Assembly: GCA_963678705.1 (NCBI GenBank) | Contig: OY783203.1 | Location: 30,486,535-30,550,534, forward strand | Length of the DNA: 64,000 nucleotides | Source of the DNA: Panorpa germanica | Taxonomy: Eukaryota; Arthropoda; Insecta; Mecoptera; Panorpidae | Reading direction: 5' to 3' | Part shown: piece after piece, positions 1-12,321 of the stretch | Layout of the letters: every line of letters starts with the position of its first letter | Numbering within the stretch: position 1 is the first letter of the stretch | The notes under the pieces: generated by a model | Databases searched by the model: none | What the model saw: only the letters and a program-made list of their open reading frames with translations | Told to the model about the DNA's origin: nothing | Translations under genes and position numbers: made by a program

Positions 1-2446
1 ATCAAATGTCTGGATTTAGTTTTATGTCTGTATATTTAAAGAGATACGAATATATTAATTAAAAATAGATAATAATTTTTTTTCTTTTTTTAAAATTTCG
101 ATTTTTTTTAAAATAACTTTTTAGAAGAAACTGGTTTTACTTTTATTTTATATATGATCTTGCTGCGATACAAAACGACAAATTTATTTGCTTTATCTTC
201 TGGTGCGACTTAAGAGCTGGGACCTGGAACCTGGGACACAAGTACGAGTTGGTTCTACCGCTAGCATGTTCACTTCGCTGAGTAAACACTAATGCTAACT
301 TGTAAAGGTACACGTGTACTTATCAGCATGGAAATCATTGCATACATCGTATCAAACGAATTGAATAACAATAGCGCGTGGCTAGAGGTTTTTGTGCATA
401 TGTCAGCACTGCAGACATCGAATTCGTTGTGTCAAATAGATTTTACTATTATTTCTATTAGTCCAAGATCCCAGGACCGGCAGACATCACTTATTTTCTG
501 ATGAACAAAATGTGTAAGAGTAGTGTTAGTATGTACATTACAATGATCGTATGCCTACCTGCTAACTTGACCAGGCGGCAATTTTCCAGGTAACAGGTAA
601 TCAAGGTTTATGTCTCACTCACTTTCATGCGCACGGATAATGCCCTCTCGCTCCAACTCATAGCGGAATTAAAATTGGGTCTAGGGGATGTTTGGCCCCT
701 TGGATCAATCTGTCCTCTTGTAACTCTTGCAGTGTGCGTTGTTTTCTCTAATCCTTTCCCCTTCTGCTAACACAGAGATAAACACAACATGGCGCACTGG
801 TATTAAACCAATGATATCATTGTTGAAAATAGTATTATCCATGCTGTACTGAGACAAACCGCTCGGTGATGATATATGAACGTATGTTTACTGAACAGTG
901 AACGCACTTGTATGAGTAGTCATACAAAGAAGACGTAATATGATGCTTGTAATGATTATCTTGCTGATAAGTGGATGCTTACCTTAATTCTAAGTACGCG
1001 TGGAACTAGGAGCACCTGTCCTTACCTTGAGAAGTAAAAGTGTTTATAAAAATTCAACCTTCCTTATATGCGCTATACCATACAACAAATAGTACAAATT
1101 ATTAAATAATTCACATTATAAAACAATCATTATCCTAGATTCAACCTGATTTGTATTTAAATATCTCTGTATTCTTTTTGAATGTTACCGCGGTGTTACA
1201 AACGAGGTTATCGCACTTCCTTACTTTGTTTTGTATCTTGCATTGTTATTGTTTTTGTTTTTTGAATAGGTTATTATTGTTGGGCAATGTTAAATTACTA
1301 TTACTGTTTAATATCTCGTACAGATTCGTGCGATATTCAACATTTATATATTTTCATTCATAAGTTGACATTATTTAGACATGAGTGTACTACTATTTGT
1401 ATGAAACCAAAATGTTTCAATCTTAAGTTGAAACATCTAAAGAAATTACGGTTTTGAATGTGATTTCGAACAAAAGGGTCTAGTACCTACTCAGTCTCCT
1501 GTATAATCGCATTGCGCGTTAACATTTTTTTAGTTGTGTTTAGTAAATAAATAAAAATAATTTTAAATGGTGTTTAATTGGCCCGAACAATAGATCCTTG
1601 TCAAACCTGTTTGACGATATACGAGAGAATGACGAGGCTCCGCCGTGCAGTTGATATGTATTAAATTTGTACTTTGTATTTATAATATATTTTCTACCGC
1701 TAATATTTTTTTGAAATAAATAGTTATGTGAAACTCCATCCTTTAATTCTAACCTAATTATTTAAGCGGTCTTGAAATGAAAGGTAATTAGCTAAAACTG
1801 TGTAAAAAATAAGTACTGTGCCGTCTGCTGTATAATAAAGTAAAGCCATATATAATAAAGTTATTTTAGATTGCTATTAGGTATTAAAGCATTAGAAAAG
1901 AAAAATATAACTATAGGCCGCCACGAGGTGAAGGGACGAATGCAGGCAGGACACTTACTTCTTTCTGCATAAGAATATAACTTACTACCACTGAACAAAA
2001 TTGAGATTTTGTGATAAGGTTATTTGCCCATCCCTAGAAAGTATTTTGCGGACGCTTATGAATTTAACTTAAACGAATGCATGTTTTAAATTTAAACTCG
2101 AGCAACTATTTAGCTCAGTTTAAATTCTTTTGTTAAATTCTTTTGTTTATTTTGTTATTCCCTTTGTTTACTTGCCTCATGGCAATGAAAGTGAATATAA
2201 TTTTTGTTACAAATAACTTTACTTAAAAACTAATTACAAAACAAAACAAATAGTAGTGATAAAAAGTAAACGAAAACGAAATTTATGAAATTGAAATAAA
2301 TACTATTTTAAAGAAAACATTAGTAGTATTATTAAGCGAGTGCTGTGAAGTTTTGTAAACTTCGAAATAAATGATAACGTGATGGTGCAGTATGCTATGA
2401 GGGGAGCGACATCACCTCCTAAATAAGCTCCAATTTATCTTGACAC
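1..2446. other. Non-coding stretch, nothing recognised
   Basis: A+T-rich DNA with no open reading frame that resembles a known protein and no clear repeat. It lies upstream of the first visible exon of the CPAP1-like gene. It could hold that gene's promoter and start-codon exon, or be part of its first intron, but I could not identify a convincing ATG exon ending one base into a codon. Confidence 0.5.
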
Positions 2447-2747
2447 CAGTAACGTAGCATACCTTAGACAGGCCCTGTATCAAAATTTGTTGGGGGGCCC
2501 AAATGGTATGTAAAGATTTTTCAGAAAAGGAACAAAAACGCTCGCATTGAATTAAAATAATTATATATTGATTATACGTTATTACTTACAATAAATACTC
2601 CTAGGAATTAAGCTAAGTGCGGCATAATAGTTTAACTGAGACTGTGGATAATATTTTACGAATGTTTGCTTACACACGTTTAGGGCCCCTGTAGCCCGGG
2701 GCCCCCGTATCATTGATACGGCTGATACGGCGGTAGCTACGCCATTG
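2447..2747. mobile_element. Short non-autonomous hAT element (MITE)
   Basis: The ends are imperfect inverted repeats: CAGTAACGTAGC on the left and GCTACGCCATTG on the right, followed inward by G/C-rich GGGGCCC blocks. It is flanked by near-identical 8-bp direct repeats, CTTGACAC (2439-2446) and CTTGAGAC (2748-2755). An 8-bp duplication and CA...TG ends are typical of hAT elements. There is no transposase reading frame, so it would have been moved by a transposase supplied elsewhere. The one mismatch between the target repeats suggests it is not very recent. Confidence 0.7.
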
Positions 2748-3059
2748 CTTGAGACCTTGTATTGGCTTGTTTCCATAACAAATCCCCAATTTGTAATTCC
2801 ATCAAATTAACAGCATTTTTGATGGTATTTAACTTTCAATGTAGATGTAGCTTGTTTTCGATTGAAACAATTGTGAATATTTTTGGATGTTATTGATGAA
2901 ATGCAACAAATATTTTTAAGATTGAACACCTGTTCAAATATATATATATTCGAGTTAAATATTTCATTTTAAAAATAGAAATATGTCAAAATGAAATCAC
3001 AAAATATAAAGTATCCTATATTATATTGTTCAAAGTGGAACTTTATTTGTTTATATGTT

Positions 3060-3620
3060 TATTTATTTATATGTTTAGGCCCTGAATTTCCTGGAAACAC
3101 GTAATTTTGGAAAAAAATTTTTTTTTACTTTTTGCTCTATAACTTTAATTCATAAAAGATAGAAAGTTGAAATTTAGCAAGTATATTACGGTGTTCAATG
3201 CTAAATTTTTTTGAAAATTAGAAATTGAAAAATTGGAAAAGGGGGCGTTGAGAATATTAATATTATTTTCTTTGTAGAAAACTCAAATTTTGAATTATTT
3301 GGTATTGACATATGTTATTAAAAAAAAATAATTCAAAATTCAAAAACTTTATTTGGGGGCACGGGGGTGGTATTTGTCGAGGGTAAAAATAGGGCTAGAA
3401 AGTTGACATTTTATATATTCGCTAACTTTGGTACCTAATTTACAAATCGAAAAAAAAAATCCCAAATTATGAAAAAAAGGTGGTCATAAATTGAAAAAAA
3501 TATATTTTTTTAGTCAGTTTATATGAAAAATTATTTGTTGTTATGTGTAAAATAAATATGGAACGAGTTTAATATTTCAATTTAAAAATGGAATTAAAAT
3601 TTGAAATGAAATTCAATTTA
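3060..3620. repeat. Interspersed repeat, second copy at about 45.3-45.9 kb
   Basis: A run beginning CTGAATTTCCTGGAAAC and containing AAAGATAGAAAGTTGAAATTT, with a G-rich GGGGGCACGGGGGTGG stretch near the middle, matches 45328-45930 at about the level of an old repeat. There is no reading frame. The second copy sits inside a hAT-like element (45091-46239), so this copy may be the inner part of an older relative. The class is not otherwise known to me. Confidence 0.6.
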
Positions 3621-3716
3621 TACACAAAAGACAGTCGTCGCTTGTGGCGGGGGTAAACACTAGTATATATTAAAGTGGTTAACAAGTTACTAATTTGCTA
3701 ATTTTTGTTGTTGCAG

Positions 3717-6700
3717 TGCTTGTGTTCTTCTTACTTGGCTGCGAAGCTGCCCGGCCTGCTTCCTTGGTGTATCCTAAAGGCAAGACAACAACAACAACCA
3801 CGACGCCATCAACTACAACAGCTGAGGAAGAAGAGGTATGTCGGATCCACCATATTGATTTACTCGAATATAATGACATAATATAATAATTAATAAAATT
3901 ATAATTAGTAGAAACCTATCATGAATATGAATACAAATATTTTCTATTTCAGAAATCAGAATCAGCTCCCGAATCAGTTCCAGAGGGACCTACAAAAGCT
4001 CCTCTCACTGGAATTCCACAAATTGATTATATTTGGGATCCTAATCTTCCGCGGGAATTGAACGGTTACAATCTTACAGACTATCCCTTCTTTTCAACTG
4101 TACCACCTCACAATGAAATTGAATTTAAGTGTGACGGCCTCCATGATGGATTTTACGCTAGTATCCCGTACAAATGCCAGGTAAATTATGTTCACATATT
4201 GTTGTAGTCGTCGCCATAGCTAAGATCGTTAAAACGGAAATGTTAACAAAGTGCCCATCTTCAGCCCAGATTCAATTACTAGAACTAGGACTCTCATAAA
4301 AAAACATGTTATATTTTAGAACATTTCTAGAGCATATTTGAGAACTACACTGTTAAAAATTAATACCCGGTTTTTAAATGTTGATACGTATTTGTCTATT
4401 AAATTTGTATTTAAATTAAGAATATTTTTAACAGTGTATTTATTCCGTTTTCGACATATCTATATTCTAATAAACGCTGTGTGAACATTAAATAACGAGA
4501 CTGATGCGGTCCCCTTTAATATACATCCCTCTCCAGCACTACACCGCTCCATGCGAATTTTCCATTGCGAATCTTCTTTGTCATTTACAGATCTTCTTAA
4601 TTCAGATTTTACTTTGGAAGACGGATAGTCCAAGAACCAGAGCCTGACAACAAAATTACATTATATTTTAATACATTTTATTCAACTTTAAAGAGGACTG
4701 GCGGGAGGTTTTTCCAACCCACTGGTCTAGCAATGGATGGACGATTTCTAATAGAAAATATTAAAAAATCAGTTTTTATACTATGACGTATTTCTGCTCC
4801 AATTTATACACCTTTGCTACCTGTCACCTGGCAAAGTTACCACGATCCAAGTTTCATAGTAGCCAATTGTTCTTACCTGTTGTAGTGTACTTGCGCTGAA
4901 AAATTATCAGCTTTTATACTATGACGTAGGTCTAACAGGCTCTGGACCTTGAGCTGAGATACACCGTACCTCTCGCTTCCTATCTCTTCCACGTTTTATT
5001 TAGTAAAGCCCATAGAGATATAAAAACAGAGTGCGCGAAGGGTATTGCAGCGTGTAAGACAAAGTGATAAAGGCAATGAGAGAGATAGCTGCCGAGTGTC
5101 CTATCTGTCTCTTTCTAGCCGGAACGCTGCTGCTGGCTTGGCTGATTGGCGGTGAGGTAGGGGGTAAGCAAGCAAGCAGACACAGTACTCGGCTAGAAAG
5201 AGACACAGATAACACTCGACAGCTGTCCCTCTCTTTGCCTTTGTCGCAGTATTCAGCGTCTTGCGCACTCTATGGTAAAGCCAATGCGGCTGATGCGAGA
5301 AATGCTTATTAACTGTGATTGCTTTATTTTAATGGACATTCATTCTAATCCGACGGCATAGTCTCAAAAAGAAGGTAAAGGCGAAAACTATAAATCTTGT
5401 TAAATGTACTACGTCTGAAATACATCATCTACGTACGAGTATTTTTGCAACAACCTGTATGTACGAAAACAAGTACATGACATCAGTTCGCTGTGTTTTG
5501 CAATGTTTTTACGAGCTACCGGACAACGTTGAGTACAAAAGTATACATTGAACTCACAATATAACAGCCAACGCGATAAATGGTAATTGCCAATTGGTAA
5601 TTTGCAATACGATTAATACGCAAATTACGTAAACAAATATTCTTAATAAGAAGTGTTGAAATAAATTTCACATGTAAATTATGAAAGCCAAAAACCACTT
5701 ATAAAATGTTATTGGTTATGATATTTCTATTGACGCGCACGGATTGTTATTTAGCCGTCTGAATGTTTTAAGATTTAAAACAAATATTTTATAACTTATT
5801 TAATAATACTCGATTTCACTGAAGCAAGCAGCATCCACTGTTTTACTTTAACTATGACATAAAGATCCGTGGAGTTTTAACTAAATTAAATAAAGTAGCA
5901 GTTTTTGCTCTCAAGCCAAATTGTGTTTGACAAAGTAATCACGAGTTAGCAGAGACGTTGTTACATAACTGAGTATCATTACATTTATTTTTTTGTAAAT
6001 GTAGCTTCCGATGTTAAGTTGCATGTCGCACTAGTGTGGACGTGTATTACAACTTCTTCCAACAAATGTTGGATGTCGTATGTTTAAGTCGCACGTATGT
6101 GTACGATACTTAAGGGTTTTTTTTCATATTTGTTTATATTAATGTGCAACATATTAAGTTTATTCTGTGAAAATTTGAAGTCGATTGGAGTAAAACTGTC
6201 GGAGATATAGAGTTTTAAGTCGTCCTCTCTCTGGTTTGGTTTCGTCTTACTTTGAAACTTTTAAACGCGTTTTCTCACACTTAAGTTTTTCAGAGTCTGT
6301 GCCATCTCTAGCTCAAAAGCTACTGGACCGATTCTTTTGAAATTTTGCACACTCTTTCTTTACATAAATGTCGAGGTAACGCTGTCGAGTTTTTTTTAAA
6401 TTTTAACGTATTTTAAAATAACAAAGTTCCTAACTTTCTTCATGAAAAATCGGTATTTTAACTTTTGAGTGGTGTAAAAAATTAAAAAATCAATAAAAAA
6501 GAAAAACTCGACAGCGTTACCTAAAGAAAGTTATCAACTAATGAAATCGTTTTGGTTTTTCGATTTCAGAAAATCCAGTGATGAGTTATGAGTGGCACAA
6601 TGTTCCTTTTTTTGTGACGGCCGCGGAGATTCGCTGTCAATGCCTCATTTCTTGATATTTACTTATGAAAATTTCACAAAGTATTCTTCAAATGTTATTT

Positions 6701-9700
6701 TAACATGTAGTAATTATAGAAATAATTATATATTAACTGTGTCGTCAAAAAACATTATCAAAAATATGCTCTTTTTTATCGTTTTGACCTTACCCCCCGT
6801 TTAATAGAACAAATTTCTTAATTAATTCACATTTTTTAACAACTATTACAATTTTTTCATATTTTACAATTGTTTAGATATACGAGTATATCCGTCAATT
6901 TTTGGATATTTATTAAATTAAAAACGTCAATATACATTTATAAACCAATATTTTATTAGAGGATTAAAAAATCGTCCACTAAAAAATAATTTATCCATCC
7001 ATATATATTACATCAATACATAATAAATATTAACAAATCGAAAAGCTACGGAAATAGAACTCGAAAACATAGTAACTCGATGTCAACGCCTCAACGCTCT
7101 CAGTGACTGTGATGTCAAAGCGTTGTATTAGTTTATTAAATACATACAACAATTTGTTTTTGATTGTCAGAAACTCAGAAATACAAATTTCATTAATAAT
7201 TTAATATAATTATTTGTATCAGCATAGCAGTCCCGTATTCAAAATAATTAAGCAGGCACAGGTCTATATTTATGACTTAAATAAATAATTAAATGTTTCT
7301 TTTAATACAATTTGGTCCCGCGCTTTCTTATGATGATATACTCAAGCGTGAACATATGAAGACTATACTCAAACTTTCTATAATTTCTATATTACACATA
7401 CTGTTTCTCATTGCTTGTTAAATTATTAAGTTATTTCTTATGGACCATGAACCATGAACGGACGCATTTCAACTTGATCAAGATACAAATGATGATGGTA
7501 CTATGACGATACCAGTATAGTGCAGTCTGTTTTATTTGCAATGTGTCAATAATGACAGAAATGATCAGTGAAACTTCAGAAAAACAAACTGCTGTATCTG
7601 AATTTCGTTTAATGCCGGTTTCACACCAAAAAGACGAAACAACAAAACACGAACAAAAACACAAATGTTTACATCAAAGAGACTGTTCTCAAAACATTTT
7701 TGTCTTTGAAAACTGTTTTTGTTAACAAAACACATTCCCATCTGGAGTCGGTAAGGTCAAAGGTAACCACTTTTGTTGTTTAGTCTGCTTGGTTTGAACA
7801 CGCAGTTTTGTTTATCATTTGGCTAGCAACTAGTTCCAAGAGCAGTTATAAATAAGTGCAAAATGAAGAAATTTGTCGCCAGCACAATAATTTCTTGCAT
7901 ACTAAACTTTTATGGGACACACAGATTTTTTTGTTTTTTGACAACAAAACTGTTTTCAAAACTGCCTCTTTGGTGTAAAACCGGCATAAGGACCATACGA
8001 GTATATTAACGAAAGGGTAGTGGCAACACAGTGGCCGAGACTAATTAGTAGTAGGTAGTTTCCCTTGGCATTAGAAAAGCTAATGTACTATATTTAAATA
8101 TAATCCCTAGCTTATAACCATGTTCAAATGATACACATGTGGATGAAAATTCTACAAACATACGTCACGGGTTATGGTCTACAATTGACAGACTGATACC
8201 GCATATCCTCTAAGAGAAGAGGTAGCCTACTTAGCCCAGTAAACATTTTGGAGTCACTCTGCCATCATATTCAAGATGCGTATGATTTTTTTGTCATGAA
8301 AGATTTCATTTACAGTTCAGTTTATCGTAGTTGTTTATATGAAATGTCTATTTTATCATCTACAAATGGCGAAATCACTCCACCTGTCAGAATACAAGTG
8401 AAGATAAAGTTGATGCGAACTATAATTGAAGTGCAATAGTGATAGAAACGTCACAAAACAGGGCACTTCACCAAATTGTTTACTGGGAGGTTATTGCATC
8501 AAGTACAATGTATAACTCCAGTTATGCTTGACGCTTGAGTTCTGTGTGTTGGGATTGATCCCGAACCAGCGCTTTATTTTCTGGATGTGGTTGTCATCAG
8601 AATTAATTTGATTTGGTGTCTATGATCATAAAATGTACCAGGCCACCATGGCCACCATGCCATAAATACTACTAACATTGTAGTAGGTCGTTGGAGACAG
8701 GACCCAGCATCGGAAATAAGCCAACGTTATGTAATATAAATATATTGATGACAAAAATGTTTTTATAAAATAGAAAAATTATTTTTTTTACTGTGAAACA
8801 TATAGTACCCGTGTAAAGACAGCACGGACGTATAAACTGAGGATTATTTAACAACAGTGGTATATTGATAAACATTAAAATAAAAACTTCCTTTCATGAT
8901 AAGCCCTTAGTACGTTTAGACACTAAAACCAAGTTTTTCAGCCCTTTGCTCTATTTACTGAATCATCTAAATTATAGACCCTCTCTTTTTATTACAATTC
9001 AGTATGACGTTACATTTTAAATTTTAAAAATAAATTGTTTATTTATGTATAATTAAAATAAGTAATTATAAATATCATCAGCATTTATTTATTTAAATGT
9101 TATTTGGTCGTATTCTCACGTAGACTGTAAAACCATGTAAAAGAAAGTTCTATTTTTATTTAACATTCTAAATGCATACAATAGCGTGATTATTATATGT
9201 GATAGTAAAGTTAGAAAAATTCGTAGCCTGTTGTGAATGTCATATGTTCTAAATCTGGTAATCTACACCTACACCTAAAATGACTCTAAAATGCCAAATG
9301 GTTACTTTTTAAATTCATTCAGTACACAATGTGATGGATGAAATGAACTAAAAGCAATTAGTCTGCTAAACATGAAAAAGTAACTTCAATTTCAACGTCT
9401 TCAATTTAAATAGATAAAGATCACAAATAAAATGTAATTAAGCACAATGATATGTAATTTAATGATAGTGCCTAATGGCAAAAATATTAAAATAATAATA
9501 ATAAATAGTATTTAAAATACTTCTTTTCTTTATAGGTCTATCATCATTGCTTGTATGGAACCCGGTACGACTTCTTATGTGCAAATTTCACCGCATTTGA
9601 TCAAAGAACGTTTATTTGCCATTTCGCGTCAGAAGTAGACTGCGACAATTCACCAAAATATTACAGCAGGTATTGTACAATGTCACTTAAAAATATATAG

Positions 9701-12321
9701 GGTCTTACAACAAGAGCTGTCATTTTAAATTTCGCATCATTTTTTAACTATACACTCACATCCATTATTGCGGTGATATTTTGCAGATATTGTGTTTCAT
9801 AACCTCAAATTTTATATTTTGCATTGAAATAAAAATATCACCACTTTCACATTGAAAGACCCTTTATAAAACTTATATTATTTATTTGTTAAATTAAATC
9901 ATTGAGTAATTGTCCTAATTATACATTTTATGCAGGAATGATGCTTTGTACAAAGCGACTACAACAACGACCACAACAACTACTACAGTGGCGCCACCCC
10001 CCACCGTTGCACGGCCATTAAAACGTCGTAGACCACTAAGAAGAAGGTTTGAAATATAACAATTTTAAATGCATCATAACTCTAAATTATTATTCATCTT
10101 AAACTCATTTTGAAATATTTCAGGCGTCCTCAGTATGATTATTACGATGATGCAGAATACGCAGATGAGTACTATGAAGATGAACCTAGATCCCGTGGCC
10201 AGGAACCCGGTAGAAGGAAAAGGCCACGACCAGCACAAAGACGTCCCGAGTATGATGAATACGACGATGAAAGGTATGTATCTTAAATATGTATTTACAC
10301 TTTGAAAATCACTTCTAAGAAAATAATTTATTTATAGATATGACCGAAGACCTGCAGATACGGGACGTAGAGATGATGATGACTATGATAGAAGACCAAA
10401 GGACAGGCCACGTCCAGGTGGTAGACGTCGTCCAGCATTAGCCGATGACAACCGAAGACCAGTTGATGATCGTGTGGCAGGTGACAGAAAGAAACTTGAT
10501 GACCGCAGACCAGTTGTTGACGATCCAATATTAGAAGACAATGGCTCTGATGTTGACGCTAAGCAAGATGACAGGAGGCCTTACGAAAGACCAAAGGCAT
10601 TTAGAGGAAATAGACCCAATACTAGAAACAACGATGGTCGAAGAACTCCTGAAGATAAAAGAGTTGGTGATGATCGTAGAGTTAGCACTGATGACAGAAG
10701 ACCAGTTGGAGATCGACGAGGGGTAAATGATGATAGAGATTATGATGAAGATGATACAAGATCCTATGACAGACCAAGAATAAATCGACCTGATGATCGG
10801 AGAAACTTTAGAGATGGAGCAGCTGATGAGCCAAGAGATGAAGTCAGAAAACCTGCACCAAAAGATGATCCCATAGATGAACAACCTAAGGTGAGACCAG
10901 CTGGTGGGTCATTATATTCTCGACCAAGAACGCCTCCTAAAATTAGGAGACCAGTACCAATAAATCAGAGAAATAAGTTTGATTATAAAACTACAACATC
11001 TAAGGCTCCTGCTCCTTTAGATGATGAATATTATGATGAGTATGAAGATGAAGATCCTAAATATTATGCTGATACTAGGTCAAGAAATCGGGGTGCATCC
11101 AAAGTTGAACCTATTGAAGATCCTGTGAAAGATGTAGGTCCTGTAGACGCACCAGCACCTATTCCTAGCACCGCTGTTGGCAGCGGTCAAGCAAAACCGC
11201 CTCGAAGGAACTTTGCGTCCCGCAGACCCTACGAGGATACTGATCAGTACGACAGCGGCTACAAGAATCCCCGTCCTCCCGTTCGTTCCCGTTATGAGTT
11301 AGACGATAAGGCCCCAAGCGGTTCTGTCAAGCAGGCAGTGCGGGCGGAGGACGAGTATTACGATGATTACGATTCTGATTTGAGACGTAGAGGAGGTTCA
11401 AACAGGGATAGAGATTCAGATGTCAGGGAACGTGTTAAGCCTAAGGACAATTTTCGTACGGAATCTAAACCGCGTGAAGCTTCTAGTAGATATCCTGCAG
11501 AAGTAGACTCAAAGGAATCTTCAGCGGAGGAAAGAGACTCCCCAAGACAAGTTGTACGAGTTGTCAAGCGTCCTTTTCTACCAAGTCGAGGAGGCAGCCC
11601 CTATCTTCCTCGAGGACTACAACCACTGGGTTCTAAATCAACACCAACAACCGATAGAAAAGAATACACTGACTCACGTTCAAGAGTTAGCTCGGTAGAA
11701 AGCGACGTTCGTCCTTTGAGGGGAAATACAAGAGACGATTTAGAAGAAGATGATTATGTACCACCGTCTAAATATAAAGAATCGCAGTTATCTGGATCCA
11801 GAGTGTTAGAACAAACGGCTCCTATTGTAAGGGTAAATGAAAAAGTTGTTAAAACCAGCGATGATTACGAGTCAGATCCGCTACCTGTAAGGACAAGAGG
11901 ATCTATTCGAGGAAAGCAGGATTCTTACAGAACTACAACTCCTGCCTCAGATGCACCAAATCCTTTTTTTCAGCCAGGAGGTCCCAGGACTACCTTAAAA
12001 CCAAAAATTCCTGAAAGCTCTCTAATTAAACAAAATCTAGCAGATGTTAATGACAATGATGAATATGATGTAACTCTAAATGATGCTTTAAACCCCACAC
12101 TGCCAAATTTAACGCCCTCTAGACAGAGCCCTAGTGGCTTTGTTTTATCCAAGAGCCCGGATTATGGTTTACAAAATGTTAGAAGTAGGTACTACAGTAA
12201 CGATCCAAGTTATTCGTCTTCCGATTTTAGTTATCAGATTAGATCACCAGAGGCAATCACTCCATCTTCTTCAACTAGGCATCGGAACTATAACAATCGG
12301 GATGTAGATTACATATATTAA
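3717..12321 (+). CDS. CPAP1-like secreted chitin-binding cuticle protein with long charged tail (5' exon not seen)
   Basis: Six visible coding exons: 3717-3835, 3953-4180, 9536-9669, 9936-10046, 10124-10273 and 10338-12321. All have GT/AG borders and compatible phases and give 908 residues. The first visible exon starts inside a codon and encodes the hydrophobic end of a signal peptide (VLVFFLLGCEAARP), so a start-codon exon lies upstream. A Thr-rich linker follows. Next comes one chitin-binding type-2 (CBM14, peritrophin-A) domain at about residues 100-152 of the visible part. Its six cysteines are in FKC, YKC, HHC, FLC, FIC and VDC, and the domain is split by the 5.4 kb intron. After a second poly-Thr linker comes a roughly 740-residue tail full of Arg-Asp-Asp and Tyr/Asp/Glu clusters with no fold visible. 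The family (cuticular proteins analogous to peritrophins, one domain) binds chitin in the apical extracellular matrix. The domain and exon chain are firm; the tail's role is unknown. Confidence 0.9.
5011..5275. repeat. Long imperfect inverted repeat (foldback element or hairpin RNA source)
   Basis: The two ends are inverted copies of each other. CATAGAG near 5011 faces CTCTATG at 5269-5275; AGTGCGCGAAG faces CTTGCGCACT; GTGTCCTATCTGTCTCTTTC (5097-5116) faces GAAAGAGACACAGATAACAC. The arms are about 100 bases with a loop of about 60, and richer in G+C than the surrounding intron. No target duplication was seen with confidence. It lies in the sense orientation in the large intron of the CPAP1-like gene and would be transcribed with it. 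It could be a foldback MITE or a source of hairpin-derived small RNA. Confidence 0.6.
5276..6116. other. Intronic DNA, nothing recognised
   Basis: Part of the 5.4 kb intron that splits the chitin-binding domain. There is no reading frame of interest and no repeat shared with the rest of the window. Confidence 0.5.
6117..6800 (+). repeat. Interspersed repeat, copy 1 (pair with 53757-54475)
   Basis: About 700 bases match 53757-54475 in the same orientation, starting at TTATATTAATGTGCAACATA and running past the block ACTGTGTCGTCAAAAAACAT. An internal inverted repeat is present: GGTAACGCTGTCGAG near 6373 faces CTCGACAGCGTTACC near 6507. A short open stretch late in the repeat (MPHFLI...YENFTK...SSNVIL...SNYRNNYI) is also open in the second copy, but no known protein is recognised. 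The transposon class is not determined. Confidence 0.6.
6801..7612. other. Intronic DNA with a weak SINE-like scrap
   Basis: A+T-rich intron. Around 7077-7125 the minus strand reads like a scrap of the SINE-like family seen better at 42701-42765 and 48795-48862. Nothing else is recognised. Confidence 0.35.
7613..7986. mobile_element. Harbinger-like MITE
   Basis: The terminal inverted repeats are TGCCGGTTTCACACCAAA and, on the right, TTTGGTGTAAAACCGGCA. The flanking 3-bp repeats are TAA (7610-7612) and TAA (7987-7989). A TWA target duplication is the hallmark of PIF/Harbinger elements. The interior is rich in GTTTTGTT and AAACAAAAC runs and has no transposase frame. A relative in the opposite orientation lies at 52204-52625. 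Confidence 0.75.
8235..8487 (+). mobile_element. MITE family A, complete short copy
   Basis: The ends are CCCAGTAAACATTTTGGAG on the left and CACCAAATTGTTTACTGGG on the right, giving an 11-bp near-perfect terminal inverted repeat. The flanking dinucleotides are AG on both sides. The left half (ACTTTGACATCAT-like, GATGCGTATGATTTTTTTG) recurs at 19069, 20787, 35857, 55634 and inside 62370-63802. There is no coding capacity. The superfamily is not assigned. Confidence 0.75.
8521..8577 (+). repeat. SINE-like fragment
   Basis: GGGATTGATCCCGAACC followed by AGCGC is like the internal promoter B box and the stretch after it of a tRNA-derived SINE. The preceding GCTTGACGCT recurs in the copies at 42701-42765 and 48795-48862. 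The copy is short and degenerate, so this is a weak call. Confidence 0.35.
8578..9535. other. Intronic DNA, nothing recognised
   Basis: The last kilobase of the intron that splits the chitin-binding domain. It is A+T-rich and ends in a pyrimidine-rich acceptor (TTCTTTTCTTTATAG) before 9536. Confidence 0.5.
10338..12321 (+). CDS. Last exon of the CPAP1-like gene: low-complexity charged tail
   Basis: The exon begins one base into an Arg codon and ends at TAA (12319-12321). It is 661 codons of disordered sequence. The first third is dominated by DDR, DDRRP and DRRP repeats. The middle holds Tyr/Asp/Glu clusters (DDEYYDEYEDEDPKYYAD), Pro-rich linkers and Ser/Arg stretches. The end is Ser/Tyr-rich (YSSSDFSYQIRSPEAITPSS). 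Dense Asp with Arg and Tyr is compatible with a secreted matrix protein that binds chitin or mineral, or is cross-linked through Tyr; this is inference. The protein ends VDYIY. A variant poly(A) signal ATTAAA lies at 12582-12587. Confidence 0.9.

Noticed and set aside
5064-5312. An 82-codon open frame with a hydrophobic stretch that looks like a small membrane protein
   Set aside because: It lies entirely on the inverted repeat 5011-5275, inside an intron, and is open on both strands because of the palindrome. There is no homology.
10531-10884. A 117-codon minus-strand frame opposite the CPAP1-like tail
   Set aside because: It is the shadow of the Asp/Arg-rich repeats on the plus strand; the Ile/Ser-rich product mirrors GAT/AGA codons.
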